Assembly (NCBI RefSeq): GCF_017811175.1
Contig: NZ_JACWIJ010000002.1
Location: 3,484,501 to 3,548,500 of the forward strand
Reading direction: 5' to 3'
Origin: Melaminivora jejuensis
Lineage (GTDB): Bacteria; Pseudomonadota; Gammaproteobacteria; Burkholderiales; Burkholderiaceae_C
Length of the DNA: 64,000 nt
Positions 1 through 9,982 of the stretch are shown in pieces. The position numbers and the translations under genes are program-made. Position 1 is the stretch's first letter; each line of letters starts with the position of its first letter. Under the pieces are notes generated by a model, which did no database searches, was not told the DNA's origin, and saw nothing but the letters and a program-made list of their open reading frames with translations.

Positions 1-106
1 CCGGGGCAGCAGCCGGTGCGGCAGGGGCGGGCGCTGGCGCGGCGTGTGCCTGGCTGCCGCCGAACAGCTTTTCTCCGGCTTCCTTGACGAAACTGAACAG
101 ACCCAT
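1..106 (-). CDS. Kbp/YgaU-type BON-LysM protein, N-terminal fragment
   Basis: Only the first 35 codons lie in the window; the gene runs off the left edge. The start MGLFSFVKEAGEKLFGG closely resembles the start of E. coli Kbp (YgaU), a small cytoplasmic potassium-binding protein with BON and LysM domains. An Ala/Pro-rich stretch follows, as in betaproteobacterial relatives. The ATG at 106 is preceded by a clear AAGGAG ribosome site. The gene is divergent from coaX. The family call rests on the N-terminus alone because the BON and LysM domains are outside the window. Confidence 0.7.
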   Translation of the reverse strand, partial: MGLFSFVKEAGEKLFGGSQAHAAPAPAPAAPAAAP

Positions 107-256
107 GATCGGACTCCTTGTGGTTGCAATACACGAAAAGAAACAAATGCCCGGCAACTGTAGCCTCTGCCGTCCCTGCTGCGCTGTCGGACGGGGGCTT
201 GCCTCACCATCGTTGACAAAAGTTGCAGGCGTCGGTTTTTTGGATAATCCGCCCCC

Positions 257-1033
257 ATGACTTTTTTGGCCATAGACGTAGGCAACACGCGCCTGAAGTG
301 GGCTTTGTACGAGGCTGCGCGCCCCGGCGCCCTGCCGCTGGCACACGGCGTGGAGTTCCTGGAGCACATCGAGCGCCTGGGCGAGGGTGCCTGGACGCAG
401 CTGCCGGCGCCCACCCACATGCTGGGCTGCGTGGTGGCCGGCGACGCCGTCAAGCGCCGCGTGGCCGAGCAAATGGAGCTGTGGGATGTGGTGCCGCATT
501 GGGTCGTGCCCCAGCCCGAGGAGGCCGGCGTGGTCAACGGCTACGACCACCCCATGCGCCTGGGCGCCGACCGCTGGGTGGCCATGATCGGCGCGCGCCA
601 TCGCCTGCTGGCGCAGGGGCCGGCGCGCCCGCTGCTGCTGGTCATGGTCGGCACGGCGGTGACGGTGGAGGCGCTCGATGCCAACGGGCGCTTCCTGGGC
701 GGGCTGATCCTGCCCGGCCACGGAATCATGCTGCGCGCGCTCGAATCGGGCACTGCCGGCCTGCACGTGCCCACCGGCGAGGTCTGCCCCTTTCCGACCA
801 ACACCAGCGATGCGCTGACCAGCGGCGGCACCTACGCCATCGCCGGCGCCGTGGAGTGCATGTACCAGCACCTGCTGCGCCACTGCGGCCAGGAGCCGGT
901 GTGCATGATGACCGGCGGCGCGGGCTGGAAGATGGCGCCCAGCATGACCCGGCCCTTCGAGCTGGTGGACAACCTGATCTTTGATGGCCTGCTGGAGATG
1001 GCGCTGCGCCGCTTCGGGCCGGCGCCGGGCTGA
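257..1033 (+). CDS. coaX: Type III pantothenate kinase
   Basis: Catalyses ATP-dependent phosphorylation of pantothenate, the first step of coenzyme A synthesis, in the cytoplasm. The 258-residue product has the type III (Asp/Glu-box) motifs: the N-terminal phosphate loop [11 protein letters not shown] (residues 7-17), GADRW near 100 and [10 protein letters not shown] near 131, followed by GGLILPG. Length is normal for the family. The ATG at 257 follows a T-rich leader with a GATAAT -10-like hexamer at 243. It stands alone upstream of the rhamnose genes, with about 90 bp between, and need not be co-transcribed with them. Confidence 0.95.
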   Translation: MTFLAIDVGNTRLKWALYEAARPGALPLAHGVEFLEHIERLGEGAWTQLPAPTHMLGCVVAGDAVKRRVAEQMELWDVVPHWVVPQPEEAGVVNGYDHPMRLGADRWVAMIGARHRLLAQGPARPLLLVMVGTAVTVEALDANGRFLGGLILPGHGIMLRALESGTAGLHVPTGEVCPFPTNTSDALTSGGTYAIAGAVECMYQHLLRHCGQEPVCMMTGGAGWKMAPSMTRPFELVDNLIFDGLLEMALRRFGPAPG

Positions 1034-1126
1034 GCCGGGGCAAAAACCGGCCCCGGTGCGGGGCAATGGGATAATCGCCGGCTTTGCCCGGGCACGCCGG
1101 GCCTGCTGCAAACGAGATTCCCACCC

Positions 1127-2188
1127 ATGATTTTGGTCACTGGCGGCGCCGGCTTCATCGGCGCCAATTTCGTGCTCGACTGGCTGGCACACCACGACGA
1201 GCCGGTGCTTAACCTGGACAAGCTGACCTACGCCGGCAACGTCCACAACCTGGACAGCCTGGCCGGCGACGCGCGCCACGTCTTTGTGCAGGGCGACATC
1301 GGCGACCGACAGCTCTTGGATGCGCTGCTGGCCCGCTACCGGCCGCGTGCGGTGCTGAACTTCGCCGCCGAGAGCCACGTGGATCGCTCCATCCACGGCC
1401 CGGAGGACTTCATCCAGACCAACGTAGTCGGCACTTTCAGGCTTTTGGAGGCTGTACGCCAATACTGGAGCGCGCTGCCAGCTACGGAAAAAGGAGCATT
1501 CCGCTTCCTGCACGTGTCCACCGACGAGGTCTATGGCACGCTGGAGCCGCAGGCGCCGGCTTTCACCGAGGAGCACAACTACGAGCCCAACAGCCCGTAC
1601 TCGGCCAGCAAGGCGGCCAGCGACCACCTGGTGCGCGCCTGGGCGCACACCTACGGCCTGCCGGTGCTGACCACCAACTGCAGCAACAACTACGGCCCGT
1701 ACCACTTTCCGGAAAAGCTCATCCCGCTGGTCATCGTCAACGCCCTGGCCGGCAAGGCGCTGCCCATCTACGGTGACGGCCAGCAGATCCGCGACTGGCT
1801 GTACGTGCGCGACCACTGCAGCGCCATCCGCCGCGTGCTCGAAGCCGGCCAGCCGGGCCAGACCTACAACGTCGGCGGCTGGAACGAAAAGGCCAACCTC
1901 GACATCGTGCGCCTGATCTGCGGCCTGCTCGACGAGCTGCGCCCGCGCGCCGATGGCGCCAGCTACGCCAGCCAGATCACCCACGTGACCGACCGCCCGG
2001 GGCACGATCGGCGCTACGCCATCGACGCGCGCAAGATCGAGCGCGAACTGGGCTGGACGCCCGCCGAGACCTTCGAGACGGGCATCCGCAAGACCGTGCA
2101 GTGGTACCTGGAGCACCCCGAGTGGGTGGCGCAGGTGCAGTCCGGCGCCTACCGCGAGTGGGTGCAAAAGCAGTACGCCACGGCCTGA
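1127..2188 (+). CDS. rfbB: dTDP-glucose 4,6-dehydratase
   Basis: Second enzyme of dTDP-L-rhamnose synthesis; converts dTDP-glucose to dTDP-4-keto-6-deoxyglucose using bound NAD+. The 353-residue short-chain dehydrogenase/reductase has the Rossmann motif TGGAGFIG (residues 5-12), ESHVDRSI, the catalytic STDEVYG and the YSASK (YxxxK) motif. First gene of an rfbB-D-A-C cluster on one strand with spacings below 20 bp. A GGGATAATCGCC motif about 55 bp before the start could be a -10 region, but I see no convincing -35. Confidence 0.97.
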   Translation: MILVTGGAGFIGANFVLDWLAHHDEPVLNLDKLTYAGNVHNLDSLAGDARHVFVQGDIGDRQLLDALLARYRPRAVLNFAAESHVDRSIHGPEDFIQTNVVGTFRLLEAVRQYWSALPATEKGAFRFLHVSTDEVYGTLEPQAPAFTEEHNYEPNSPYSASKAASDHLVRAWAHTYGLPVLTTNCSNNYGPYHFPEKLIPLVIVNALAGKALPIYGDGQQIRDWLYVRDHCSAIRRVLEAGQPGQTYNVGGWNEKANLDIVRLICGLLDELRPRADGASYASQITHVTDRPGHDRRYAIDARKIERELGWTPAETFETGIRKTVQWYLEHPEWVAQVQSGAYREWVQKQYATA

Positions 2189-2205
2189 AGCGAAGGGCAG
2201 CCACC

Positions 2206-3096
2206 ATGAATATCCTGCTTCTGGGCTGCGGCGGCCAGGTCGGCTGGGAGCTGCAGCGCAGCCTGGCCGTGCTGGGCCGCGTCACCGCCCTGGATCATGA
2301 CAGCCGCACGCACTGCGGCGATTTCGCCAACCCGCAGGGCGTGGCCGAGACGGTGCGCGCGCTGCGCCCTCAGGTGATCGTCAATGCCGCCGCCCATACC
2401 GCCGTGGACAAGGCCGAGGGCGAGCCGGAGCTGGCCCGGCTGCTCAACGCCAGCACGCCCGGCGTGCTGGCCGAGGAGGCCGCGCGATTGAAAGCCTGGC
2501 TGATCCACTACAGCACTGACTACGTCTTCGACGGCAGCGGCAGCACGCCCTGGCGCGAGGACGACGCGCCCGCGCCCCTGTCCGTCTATGGCGCGACCAA
2601 GCTGGAGGGCGAGCAGCTGATCCGCCAATCGGGCTGCCAGCACCTGATCCTGCGCACCAGCTGGGTCTATGCCGCGCGCGGCGGCAACTTCGCCAAGACC
2701 ATGCTGCGCCTGGGCGCAGAGCGCGAGCGCCTCACCGTGATCGACGACCAGTGGGGCGCGCCCACCGGCGCCGACTTGCTGGCCGACGTCACGGCACACG
2801 CCATCCGGCATCTGCAGGCCAGGCCCCAGGACGGCGGCCTGTACCACTGCGTGGCCGGTGGTGAGGCGACCTGGCATTCCTATGCAAAATACGTGTTTGA
2901 CCAAGCCAGGCAAGCGTCTCCAGCTATCAATTTTGCAGTGCAAGAAGTCGCTCCCGTGCCCACCAGCAGCTTCCCCACGCCGGCGCGGCGCCCGCACAAC
3001 TCGCGCCTGGACACGCAAAAGCTGCAGCGCACCTTCGGCCTGACGCTGCCGCCCTGGCAGCAGGGCGTGGCGCGGATGCTGGCGGAAATCCTCTGA
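2206..3096 (+). CDS. rfbD: dTDP-4-dehydrorhamnose reductase
   Basis: Last step of dTDP-L-rhamnose synthesis; NAD(P)H-dependent reduction of dTDP-4-keto-rhamnose. The 296-residue product has [10 protein letters not shown] at the N-terminus, [10 protein letters not shown] and YGATK (YxxxK). The reading frame is open upstream to 2101, but the ATG at 2206 is the conserved start (MNILLLG), 17 bp after rfbB. Residues about 228-246 (2887-2940) are encoded by DNA that resembles the reverse complement of the ~50-bp interspersed repeat found elsewhere here. The family motif [14 protein letters not shown] follows at once, so the enzyme may still be functional. Confidence 0.96.
   Translation: MNILLLGCGGQVGWELQRSLAVLGRVTALDHDSRTHCGDFANPQGVAETVRALRPQVIVNAAAHTAVDKAEGEPELARLLNASTPGVLAEEAARLKAWLIHYSTDYVFDGSGSTPWREDDAPAPLSVYGATKLEGEQLIRQSGCQHLILRTSWVYAARGGNFAKTMLRLGAERERLTVIDDQWGAPTGADLLADVTAHAIRHLQARPQDGGLYHCVAGGEATWHSYAKYVFDQARQASPAINFAVQEVAPVPTSSFPTPARRPHNSRLDTQKLQRTFGLTLPPWQQGVARMLAEIL
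2887..2940 (-). repeat. Diverged ~50-bp interspersed repeat inside rfbD
   Basis: Read on the minus strand this stretch contains TTGATAGCTGGAGACGCTTG followed by CCTGGCTTGG, which parallels the intergenic copies at 12548, 28360, 41410, 49832 and 57474. It lies wholly within the rfbD reading frame and causes no stop. Similarity was judged by eye, so shared ancestry is probable rather than proven. Confidence 0.5.
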
Positions 3097-3113
3097 CACC
3101 GACCCTAACCCCT

Positions 3114-4001
3114 ATGACCACCCCACGCAAAGGCATCATCCTGGCCGGCGGCTCCGGCACGCGGCTGCACCCGGCGACGCTGGCCATCAGCAAGCAGCTG
3201 CTGCCGGTGTATGACAAGCCGATGATCTACTACCCGCTGTCCACGCTGATGCTGGCTGGCATCCGCGAGATCCTGATCATCAGCACGCCGCAGGACACGC
3301 CGCGCTTTGAGCAGTTGCTGGGCGACGGCAGCCAGTGGGGCCTGTCGCTGCAGTACGCCGTGCAGCCCAGCCCGGACGGCCTGGCGCAGGCCTTCATCAT
3401 CGGCGCACAGTTCCTCGCGGGCAGCGCCAGCGCCCTGGTGCTGGGCGACAACATCTTCTACGGCCACGACTTCCAGGAGCTGCTGGAGAGCGCCGACGCG
3501 CGCACCGGCGGCGCCAGCGTCTTTGCCTACCACGTCCACGACCCGGAGCGCTACGGCGTGGCCGAGTTCGACGAGGGCGGCAAGGTCTTGAGCCTGGAGG
3601 AAAAGCCGGCAGTTCCGAAGAGCAGCTATGCCGTCACCGGCCTGTACTTCTACGACGCGCAGGTGGTGGACTACGCGCGTGCGCTGCAGCCCTCGCCGCG
3701 CGGCGAGCTGGAGATCACCGACCTGAACCGCCGCTATCTGGAGGAAGGGCGCTTGAGCGTGGAGATCATGGGCCGGGGCTATGCCTGGCTGGACACCGGC
3801 ACGCACGACAGCCTGCTGGACGCCGGCCAGTTCATCGCCACGCTGGAGCAGCGCCAGGGCCTGAAGATCGCCTGCCCCGAGGAGGTTGCCTGGCGCGCCG
3901 GCTGGATTGGCGCCGAGCAGCTCGCGCGCCTGGCCCAGCCGTTGGCCAAGAACGGCTACGGCCAGTACCTGCAGCGGCTTTTGAAAGAAAAGGTCTATTG
4001 A
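3114..4001 (+). CDS. rfbA: Glucose-1-phosphate thymidylyltransferase
   Basis: First enzyme of the rhamnose pathway; makes dTDP-glucose from dTTP and glucose-1-phosphate. The 295-residue protein carries the nucleotidyltransferase signature [11 protein letters not shown] (residues 12-22), [19 protein letters not shown] and [11 protein letters not shown]. Length is typical. The ATG at 3114 lies 17 bp after rfbD, and the stop is one base before rfbC. Confidence 0.97.
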   Translation: MTTPRKGIILAGGSGTRLHPATLAISKQLLPVYDKPMIYYPLSTLMLAGIREILIISTPQDTPRFEQLLGDGSQWGLSLQYAVQPSPDGLAQAFIIGAQFLAGSASALVLGDNIFYGHDFQELLESADARTGGASVFAYHVHDPERYGVAEFDEGGKVLSLEEKPAVPKSSYAVTGLYFYDAQVVDYARALQPSPRGELEITDLNRRYLEEGRLSVEIMGRGYAWLDTGTHDSLLDAGQFIATLEQRQGLKIACPEEVAWRAGWIGAEQLARLAQPLAKNGYGQYLQRLLKEKVY

Positions 4002-4002
4002 C

Positions 4003-4545
4003 ATGAAAGCCACCCGACTGGCGATTCCCGAAGTCGTGCTGATCGAGCCCAAGGTCTTTGGCGACGCGCGCGGCTTCTTCTTCGAGAGCTTCAACCAGCG
4101 CGCCTTCGACGAGGCCACTGGCACGCACCATCAGTTCGTGCAGGACAACCACAGCCGCAGCAGCCGGGGCGTGCTGCGCGGCCTGCACTACCAGCTGCAA
4201 CAGCCCCAGGGCAAGCTGGTGCGCGTGGCGCGCGGGCGCGTGTGGGACGTGGCGGTGGACATCCGCCGTGGCTCGCCCACCTTCGGCCAGTGGGTGGGCG
4301 CCGAGCTGTCCGAGGACAACCAGCACCAGCTGTGGGTGCCACCGGGCTTTGCGCATGGCTTCGTGGTGCTGTCGGACAGCGCGGATTTCCTCTACAAGAC
4401 CACCGACTACTACGCGCCCGAGCACGAGCGCTGCATCGCCTGGAACGACCCGCAGCTGGCTATCTGCTGGCCCGATGCCGGCGTGGCGGTGCAGTTGTCG
4501 GCCAAGGATCAGGTGGGCCGGCTGCTGGCCGAGGCCGATCTTTGA
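4003..4545 (+). CDS. rfbC: dTDP-4-dehydrorhamnose 3,5-epimerase
   Basis: Third enzyme of dTDP-rhamnose synthesis, a cupin that epimerises C3 and C5 of the 4-keto sugar. The 180-residue product has GFFFESFN, GVLRGLHYQ with the catalytic histidine, and VPPGFAHGF. It completes the rfb set. Its TGA overlaps a TTG (4542) that is in frame with the next glycosyltransferase, which suggests coupled translation. Confidence 0.97.
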   Translation: MKATRLAIPEVVLIEPKVFGDARGFFFESFNQRAFDEATGTHHQFVQDNHSRSSRGVLRGLHYQLQQPQGKLVRVARGRVWDVAVDIRRGSPTFGQWVGAELSEDNQHQLWVPPGFAHGFVVLSDSADFLYKTTDYYAPEHERCIAWNDPQLAICWPDAGVAVQLSAKDQVGRLLAEADL

Positions 4546-5716
4546 GCGCAGCCGGCACCGTGCCGGCTCCGGGGACGCCCACGGCCAGATTGCGCATCGC
4601 CATCCTGGGCACGCGCGGCATCCCGGCGGGCTACGGCGGCTTTGAAACCTTTGCCGAGCAGCTGGCCGTGCGGCTGGCAGCGCGTGGCCACCAGGTCACC
4701 GTCTATGCCGAGGCCGAAGGGCGCGCGCCCGGCCCCGACCGCTGCCACCAGGGCGTGCGCGTGCGCGAGCGCCGCCGACCGCACTGGGGGCCGGCCTCGA
4801 CTCTGGCGTACGACAGCGCCTGCCTGTGGGACGCGCGCCGGGGCCACGACCTGGTCTATATGCTGGGCTATGGCGCGGCCTGGGCGTGCTGGCTGCCGCG
4901 TGCGCTGGGCACGCCGGTCTGGATCAACGTCGATGGCCTGGAGTGGGCGCGCAGCAAGTGGAGCGCACCGGCGCGCCTGTACCTGCGCTGCATGGAGTGG
5001 CTGGCCCCGCGCACGGCCACGCGCCTGATTGCCGACGCCCAGGCCATTGCCGCGCGTATGCAGGAGCGCTACCCGCGCGGCGCGCCGTGCAGCTTCATCG
5101 CCTACGGCGCCGAGCCGGTCGGGCAGGCCGACCCGGCGCGGCTGGCGCAGTGGGGGCTGGAGCCGGGCGGTTATCTGCTGGCCGTGGCCCGGCCCGAGCC
5201 GGAAAACCATGTGCTGGAGATCATCGAAGGCTGCCTGCTGCAGCCCGCTGCCCTGCCGCTGGTGGTGGTCGGCCAGGTGCGTGCCGATGGCAGCGACTAC
5301 CAGCGCCGCCTGCTGGCGCTGGCCGGCCCCGGGTGCGCTTCATCGGCGGGGTCTATGAGCCGGCGCAGCTGCAAAGCCTGCGCCTGCACGCCGCCTGCCA
5401 TCTGCACGGGCATTCGGTGGGCGGCACCAACCCGTCGCTGCTGGAGGCGCTGGCCTGCGGCAACTGGGTCATCGCCCACGACAACCCCTTCAACCGCGAA
5501 GTGGCGCGCGATGCGGCGGACTACTTTGCCGATCCTGCCGCGCTGGCAGCTGCGCTGGCCGCCTGGGCGGCCACACCGCCGGCCCAGCGCCGCGCCCGCG
5601 CTGCGCGGGCGCGCCAGATCATTGCCCGGCACTACACCTGGGAGCAGATCGCCGACCGCTACGAGGCGCTGGCCCTGGAGCAGTGCCGGGCCGGTCGGCA
5701 GCAGGTGCGCGCATGA
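4542..5716 (+). CDS. DUF1972-type glycosyltransferase (frameshifted)
   Basis: GT-B-fold glycosyltransferase of the group-1/DUF1972 type, often a rhamnosyltransferase. The N-terminal half (4542 to about 5330) carries RIAILGTRGIPAGYGGFET and INVDGLEWARSKW. The C-terminal half, in another frame to 5716, carries RFIGGVYEPAQLQ and GTNPSLLEALACG. The halves join if one C is restored in the CCCC run at 5327-5330. No ATG fits the start: TTG 4542 overlaps the rfbC stop, GTG 4560 and TTG 4590 are alternatives. The product would be about 391 residues. Its place after rfbC suggests it uses dTDP-rhamnose; that is inference. Confidence 0.85.
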
Positions 5717-6684
5717 CCGGCAGCGTGGACAGGCCCGCCGGCCCCGTCGTGGTTGATGTGCTGCTGGCGACCTACAACGGCGTGCGCCACCTGCCCGGGC
5801 AACTGCAATCGCTGCTGGAACAGTCGCACCAGCGCTTTCGCCTGCTGGTCAGCGACGACGGTTCCAGCGACGGCACGCAGGCGCTGCTGCAGCAGTGGCT
5901 GCCGCGCTTTGACGGACGCATGGTGCTGCTGGACAACCCGGCGCCGGGCCGGGGCGTGGCGCGCAATTTCGAGTTTCTGATGCAGTCCAGCCTGGACGAT
6001 GGCGTGGCCCGCTATGCGGCGTTTTGCGACCAGGACGATGTCTGGCTGCCGCCCAAGCTGGCTACCTTGCTGGCGGCGCTGCAGGAGCTGGAGCAGCGCC
6101 GGGGTGCGGCGGCTGCGGCCCTGGTGCATTGCGACCTGGCCGTGGTCGGGCCGGGGCTGGAGCCGATACACCCGTCCTTCGTGCGCCACCAGCGCCTGCT
6201 GCCGGTGCCGGGCAGCGACGTGGGGCTGCTGAGCATCAACCAGGTCACCGGCTGCGCCATGCTGGTCAACCGCGCGCTGCTGCAGGCGGCCCTGCCGCTG
6301 CCCGGATCGGCGCTGATGCACGATTGGTGGTGTGCGCTGCTGGCTGCCGGCGGTGGGCGGCAGTTCGTCGATCAGGCGCTGGTGCTGTACCGCCAGCACG
6401 GCGCCAACCAGCTGGGCGCCAAGGGCCGCAGCCTGCACCAGCGCCTGCTGCGCCTGCTGGGCGAAGGCCCCGCCGTGCTGCGCCGGGTGCGCGCGCTGGG
6501 GCGCGGGACGCTGGTGCAGGCCATTGCCCTGCGCCAGCGCCTGGATGAGCGTCGCCAGGACAGTGCCTGGGTGGCCGACTACCTCGCTTGGCGCGAGCGC
6601 CCGCTGCGGCGGCGTGTGGCGGGCTGGCGTAGCTACTACGGCGGGCCGCTGCTCGATGGCCTGAGCCGGCTGCTGCTGTGGTGA
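5713..6684 (+). CDS. Family 2 glycosyltransferase (rhamnosyltransferase-like)
   Basis: A 323-residue GT-A glycosyltransferase that probably adds a sugar to a lipid-linked glycan on the cytoplasmic side of the inner membrane. Motifs: VDVLLATYNGVRHL, SDDGSSDGT and DQDDVWLP (metal-binding DxD region), with MHDWW further on, the pattern of rhamnosyl-type GT2 enzymes. The ATG at 5713 overlaps the previous stop (ATGA). Last gene of the rfb-linked set; the T2SS operon converges on it from the other strand with about 35 bp between. Confidence 0.9.
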   Translation: MTGSVDRPAGPVVVDVLLATYNGVRHLPGQLQSLLEQSHQRFRLLVSDDGSSDGTQALLQQWLPRFDGRMVLLDNPAPGRGVARNFEFLMQSSLDDGVARYAAFCDQDDVWLPPKLATLLAALQELEQRRGAAAAALVHCDLAVVGPGLEPIHPSFVRHQRLLPVPGSDVGLLSINQVTGCAMLVNRALLQAALPLPGSALMHDWWCALLAAGGGRQFVDQALVLYRQHGANQLGAKGRSLHQRLLRLLGEGPAVLRRVRALGRGTLVQAIALRQRLDERRQDSAWVADYLAWRERPLRRRVAGWRSYYGGPLLDGLSRLLLW

Positions 6685-6721
6685 GCGCCCCGGCTGGGCG
6701 CTGCAGCACCGGCTGCAGCGC

Positions 6722-9310
6722 TCACTGCGGCAGCATGTCCTTGTACGGCTGCTGATAGGACGGCTGCGGCGGCGCTGGCCGGGGGCGCGCCGGCGCGGGC
6801 GGTGGCGGGGTGAAGCCGGCTTCCTCGCGCAGGTCGGGCGGGCTGTTTTTCTGCAGCAGGCCCTGCAACTGGCGCAGGCTGCCCTGGAAGGTTTCGGCCA
6901 GGCGCTCGCTTTCCTCGCGGCTGCTCACGATGTAGGGCGTGATGGTGATCAGCAGTTCGGTCTTGTTGCGTACCTTGCGCGTGGTGCCGAACAGTGCGCC
7001 AAAGACCGGCACGTCCTTGAGGCCGGGCACGCCGGTGACCGAGTCGTTGTTGCGATCCTCGATCAGGCCGGCCAGCATGATGGTGCGGCCGTTCTCGACG
7101 GTGGCGTCGGTGGTGACCTTGCGCTTTTGGAAGCTGGGGTATTCGGTGCCGCCGGCAGCGATGTTGTTGCCGACGTTGCTGACCTCCTGCGAGATGCTCA
7201 ATGTGACCTGGCCGGAGGCAGTGATGCTGGGCTTGACCTCCAGCAAGATGCCGGTAGGCCGGTACTGCACCGAGTTGGAGGTGGAAAACCCGCTGCCCGT
7301 AGTCAATCCGGAAGTGGCCGTGGGCGTGGACAGCGTCTGGGTGATGACGGGCACCTCGTTGCCGACCTCCACCTTGGCCACCTTGCCATCGCTGGCCAGC
7401 ACGTGCGGTGTGGACAGCACGTTCACATCCGTGTCCTGGCCCAGCAGGTTCAGCATCCCGATGACCTGCCCGGCGCTGCCGAACACGGCGTAGTTCAGCC
7501 CGGAGCCAGCGCCGGTGACCGCCGGCGTCGTGCCCAGCACCGCACCGGCGGTGCTGTCGGTGGCGCTGGCGCTGATATTGGGCTTGATGGCGCCATCCAT
7601 GCCGATGAAGCCCGGCCAGCTCTTGCCGCCGTGGCTCAGGGCGGACTTGAGCCACCACTCGACGCCGTACTGCAGCGTGTCGTTGAGTGCCACCTCGGCC
7701 ACCATGACCTGCACCAGCACCTGGCGCGGGCTGCTGTCCAGGCGCTCCAGCACCTTGCGGATCTGCTGGTAGTCCTGTGCCGAGGCGCGCACCACCAGGG
7801 TGTTGGTGACCTCATCGGCAATGACCTGCACCGAGCCGGCCAGACCTCTGCCCGCGCCCTGCTGGCCGGCCTGGCTGGGCACGTTGCCGCGCTCGATGGT
7901 GCGCGAGGCGCCGGCGGCCTGCAGCCCGCTGCCTCCCGCCGCGCCGCCCAGGCCCGAGGCGCCGGCAGCGCCCGTGCTGCCCCCCGCGCCACCTGCGCTG
8001 CCGGCAAAGGCCGAGCTGTTGGCCGAGGGAAGGCCTGCAGCGCCCTGGTTGTTCTGCGCTGGCGCGGCTGCGCCGCCGAAGATCTGCGTGATCAGGTTGG
8101 CCAGGTGCGCGGCGTTGCTGTTGACCACCGGATAGACGTGGACATAGGCGCCCAGGCCGTCCTTGGGTTCGGCATCCAGCGTGCGGATCCACTGCTCGGC
8201 GGCCTGCATGACGCGGTCGTTGCTGGTCGCCACCAGCAGGGCGTTCATGCGCGTCACCGGCAGGAAGAAGGCCTTGGCGGCGTCGGTGCCCGTCCAGTTG
8301 AACAGGCCCGAGGTCTTGAACAGCGCATCCAGCTCCTTGGCCAGCTCGGCAGCCTCGCCATACTGCAGCGGCACCAGGCGGATGTTGACCTGGCTGAAAT
8401 AGTCCGTGTCCAGCGTGCGCGCCATGTCGATGATTTTCTCGACGTTGGCGGCGCGATCGACCACGATCAGATGCCGGTTGGCCGGGTCGTTGGTGATGGC
8501 CGCCTGCGGGCCGACGAAGTTGCGCAGCGTGTTGACCATCTGGCTGGCCTGCACGAATTTGAGCGGGATGATCTGCATGACCACCGATGCCGGCCCCACG
8601 CCGTCCTTGCCCACGGCGTCGCGCGAGGCGTTGGCGTCGCGCACCACCTTGTACAGCTTGCCCTGGCGCACGATGGAGATGTTGCTGGTGGCCAGCGCCG
8701 TCTCCAGCGTGCTGAAGATGTCGGCCATGCTGATGGCGCCGGTGCTCTTGAGCGTGATGCGACCCTGCACCGAGGGGTCGATGATGTAGTCCAGCTTCAG
8801 GATCTCGCCCAGGATGACCTGGATCACGTCGTACAGGTCGGCGTTGTCGAACTTGAGCGTCACGCCGGGGTTGGGCGTGTTGCTCAACTCGACCGCCGGG
8901 CTGGCCGATGCAGGCCGGCTGGCCGGCTGTGCGAGGGCGGGGACGGAGGCTGGCGCCTGGGGCGGCGCGCCCAGCACGGGCTGGCTGGGCGCCGGGCTGG
9001 GCTGGACAGGCGCCGGCATGGGCTGCGTTGGCGGCGCTGCTGCCGGCTGGGGGGCAGAAGGTGCGGCTTGCGCTGCTGCTGCAGGTTGCGGCTGCTGCAC
9101 CTGTTGGGATGTCTGCTGGGGCGCTTGCTGCCTGGCCTGCGACGGCGGCTGCTGCGGCACGGGCTGCTGCTGCCCGGCCTGGTTCAGCAGCGTAGCGAAC
9201 GGGTTGACCGGCTGCTGGGCATGGGCGCTGGCCCAGATCAGTGCCAGCGCCGGGGTCAGCAGGCCGGTGGCGGTGCGCTTGAGGAGCGACGGGGAAAGGG
9301 GTTTCTTCAT
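6722..9310 (-). CDS. gspD: Type II secretion outer-membrane secretin GspD
   Basis: Forms the outer-membrane channel of the T2SS. The 862-residue precursor has a Sec signal peptide (MKKPLSPSLLKRTATGL... ending SAHA), a long Gln/Pro/Ala-rich linker (residues about 30-140), the N0 domain (VTLKFDNADLYDVIQVIL), N1-N3 repeats with a Gly/Ala-rich insert near 430-480, and the secretin core ending VPGLKDVPVFGALFG. The start is the ATG at 9310; an upstream TTG at 9325 is less likely. It is the last gene of the gsp operon, after gspM. The Q/P-rich linker before N0 is unusually long. Confidence 0.95.
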   Translation of the reverse strand: MKKPLSPSLLKRTATGLLTPALALIWASAHAQQPVNPFATLLNQAGQQQPVPQQPPSQARQQAPQQTSQQVQQPQPAAAAQAAPSAPQPAAAPPTQPMPAPVQPSPAPSQPVLGAPPQAPASVPALAQPASRPASASPAVELSNTPNPGVTLKFDNADLYDVIQVILGEILKLDYIIDPSVQGRITLKSTGAISMADIFSTLETALATSNISIVRQGKLYKVVRDANASRDAVGKDGVGPASVVMQIIPLKFVQASQMVNTLRNFVGPQAAITNDPANRHLIVVDRAANVEKIIDMARTLDTDYFSQVNIRLVPLQYGEAAELAKELDALFKTSGLFNWTGTDAAKAFFLPVTRMNALLVATSNDRVMQAAEQWIRTLDAEPKDGLGAYVHVYPVVNSNAAHLANLITQIFGGAAAPAQNNQGAAGLPSANSSAFAGSAGGAGGSTGAAGASGLGGAAGGSGLQAAGASRTIERGNVPSQAGQQGAGRGLAGSVQVIADEVTNTLVVRASAQDYQQIRKVLERLDSSPRQVLVQVMVAEVALNDTLQYGVEWWLKSALSHGGKSWPGFIGMDGAIKPNISASATDSTAGAVLGTTPAVTGAGSGLNYAVFGSAGQVIGMLNLLGQDTDVNVLSTPHVLASDGKVAKVEVGNEVPVITQTLSTPTATSGLTTGSGFSTSNSVQYRPTGILLEVKPSITASGQVTLSISQEVSNVGNNIAAGGTEYPSFQKRKVTTDATVENGRTIMLAGLIEDRNNDSVTGVPGLKDVPVFGALFGTTRKVRNKTELLITITPYIVSSREESERLAETFQGSLRQLQGLLQKNSPPDLREEAGFTPPPPAPARPRPAPPQPSYQQPYKDMLPQ

Positions 9311-9355
9311 TGTCGGGGACACCAAAATGGGGCTGTGGTGGCGCGGGTGGCGCGG

Positions 9356-9982
9356 TCAGGGCTTGGCGGAGCGGGCGCTGCTGGTGGCGGCGCCGGCCTG
9401 CTCCTGGGCTTCAGGCAGGGACGCGGCCTGCACGGCGGCAAAGCGGGCCACCACGGCCAGTTGCTGGCTGGCGCGCACCGGATCGGGCACGACGCGCAGC
9501 TCCAGCAACTGCACCTGCGCCAGGCGCGGTGCGCTGGCCAGCGCCGACTGCAGGCGCGGCAGTTGCTGCGGCACGGCGGTGAAGCGGGCGCTGACCTCGA
9601 TGCGGCTGGCCGCACCCTTGGGCGTGGCCAGCGGCTCGAAAAACTCGACATTCTCCATGTAAAGCGAGCGCAGCAGGCTGCCCAGGTCGGACTGCAGGGC
9701 GGCCTGGGCAGCGCCGGCGTCGGGCTGGATGTACATGCGCGCGGCGGCACTGGCGTGGCTGGCAGCCAGCGCCTCGTTGCTGCGCCGCACCTTGGCGTCC
9801 AGGCGCAGGATTTCGCGCTGGCGCTCGCGCTGGGCCTGCAGGTCGGCGGCTTCCTCGCGGTGCTCCAGATAGCTGCCCAAATATTGGTCGGCCAGCACGG
9901 CCAGCAGCAGCACGACGACCAGCGGCAGGGCGAACAGGCGGATGCCGTGCTGGCGGTAAAAGCGTTTCAGGTCGCGTTTCAT
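9356..9982 (-). CDS. gspM: Type II secretion assembly protein GspM (GspMb-like)
   Basis: A 208-residue bitopic inner-membrane protein: basic N-terminus (MKRDLKRFYRQHGIR), one membrane segment at about residues 16-34, a coiled-coil periplasmic stretch (AADLQAQRERQREIL) and a ferredoxin-like C-terminal region. Size, topology and position between gspL and gspD fit GspM, which partners GspL in the inner-membrane platform. The ATG at 9982 overlaps the end of gspL (ATGA). The sequence is weakly conserved, so the call depends on context and topology. Confidence 0.75.
   Translation of the reverse strand: MKRDLKRFYRQHGIRLFALPLVVVLLLAVLADQYLGSYLEHREEAADLQAQRERQREILRLDAKVRRSNEALAASHASAAARMYIQPDAGAAQAALQSDLGSLLRSLYMENVEFFEPLATPKGAASRIEVSARFTAVPQQLPRLQSALASAPRLAQVQLLELRVVPDPVRASQQLAVVARFAAVQAASLPEAQEQAGAATSSARSAKP

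Noticed and set aside
213..248. Sigma-70 promoter TTGACA ... GATAAT before coaX
   Set aside because: The spacing between the two hexamers is 24 bp, far from 17. The -10-like hexamer alone is not enough.
1036..1060. Terminator hairpin after coaX
   Set aside because: A CCGGGGC/GGCCCCGG pair exists, but it lacks a T-tract and is expected by chance at this GC content.
1436..1500. Another GATAGCTG repeat copy inside rfbB
   Set aside because: Only CCAGCTA and a few short blocks match. The encoded residues are the normal RfbB sequence, so there is no case for a repeat.
5327..5330. Programmed ribosomal frameshifting as the reason for the many broken genes
   Set aside because: The breaks occur in unrelated housekeeping and secretion genes, in varied runs, without shared slippery heptamers or downstream structures. 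Single missing bases are simpler.
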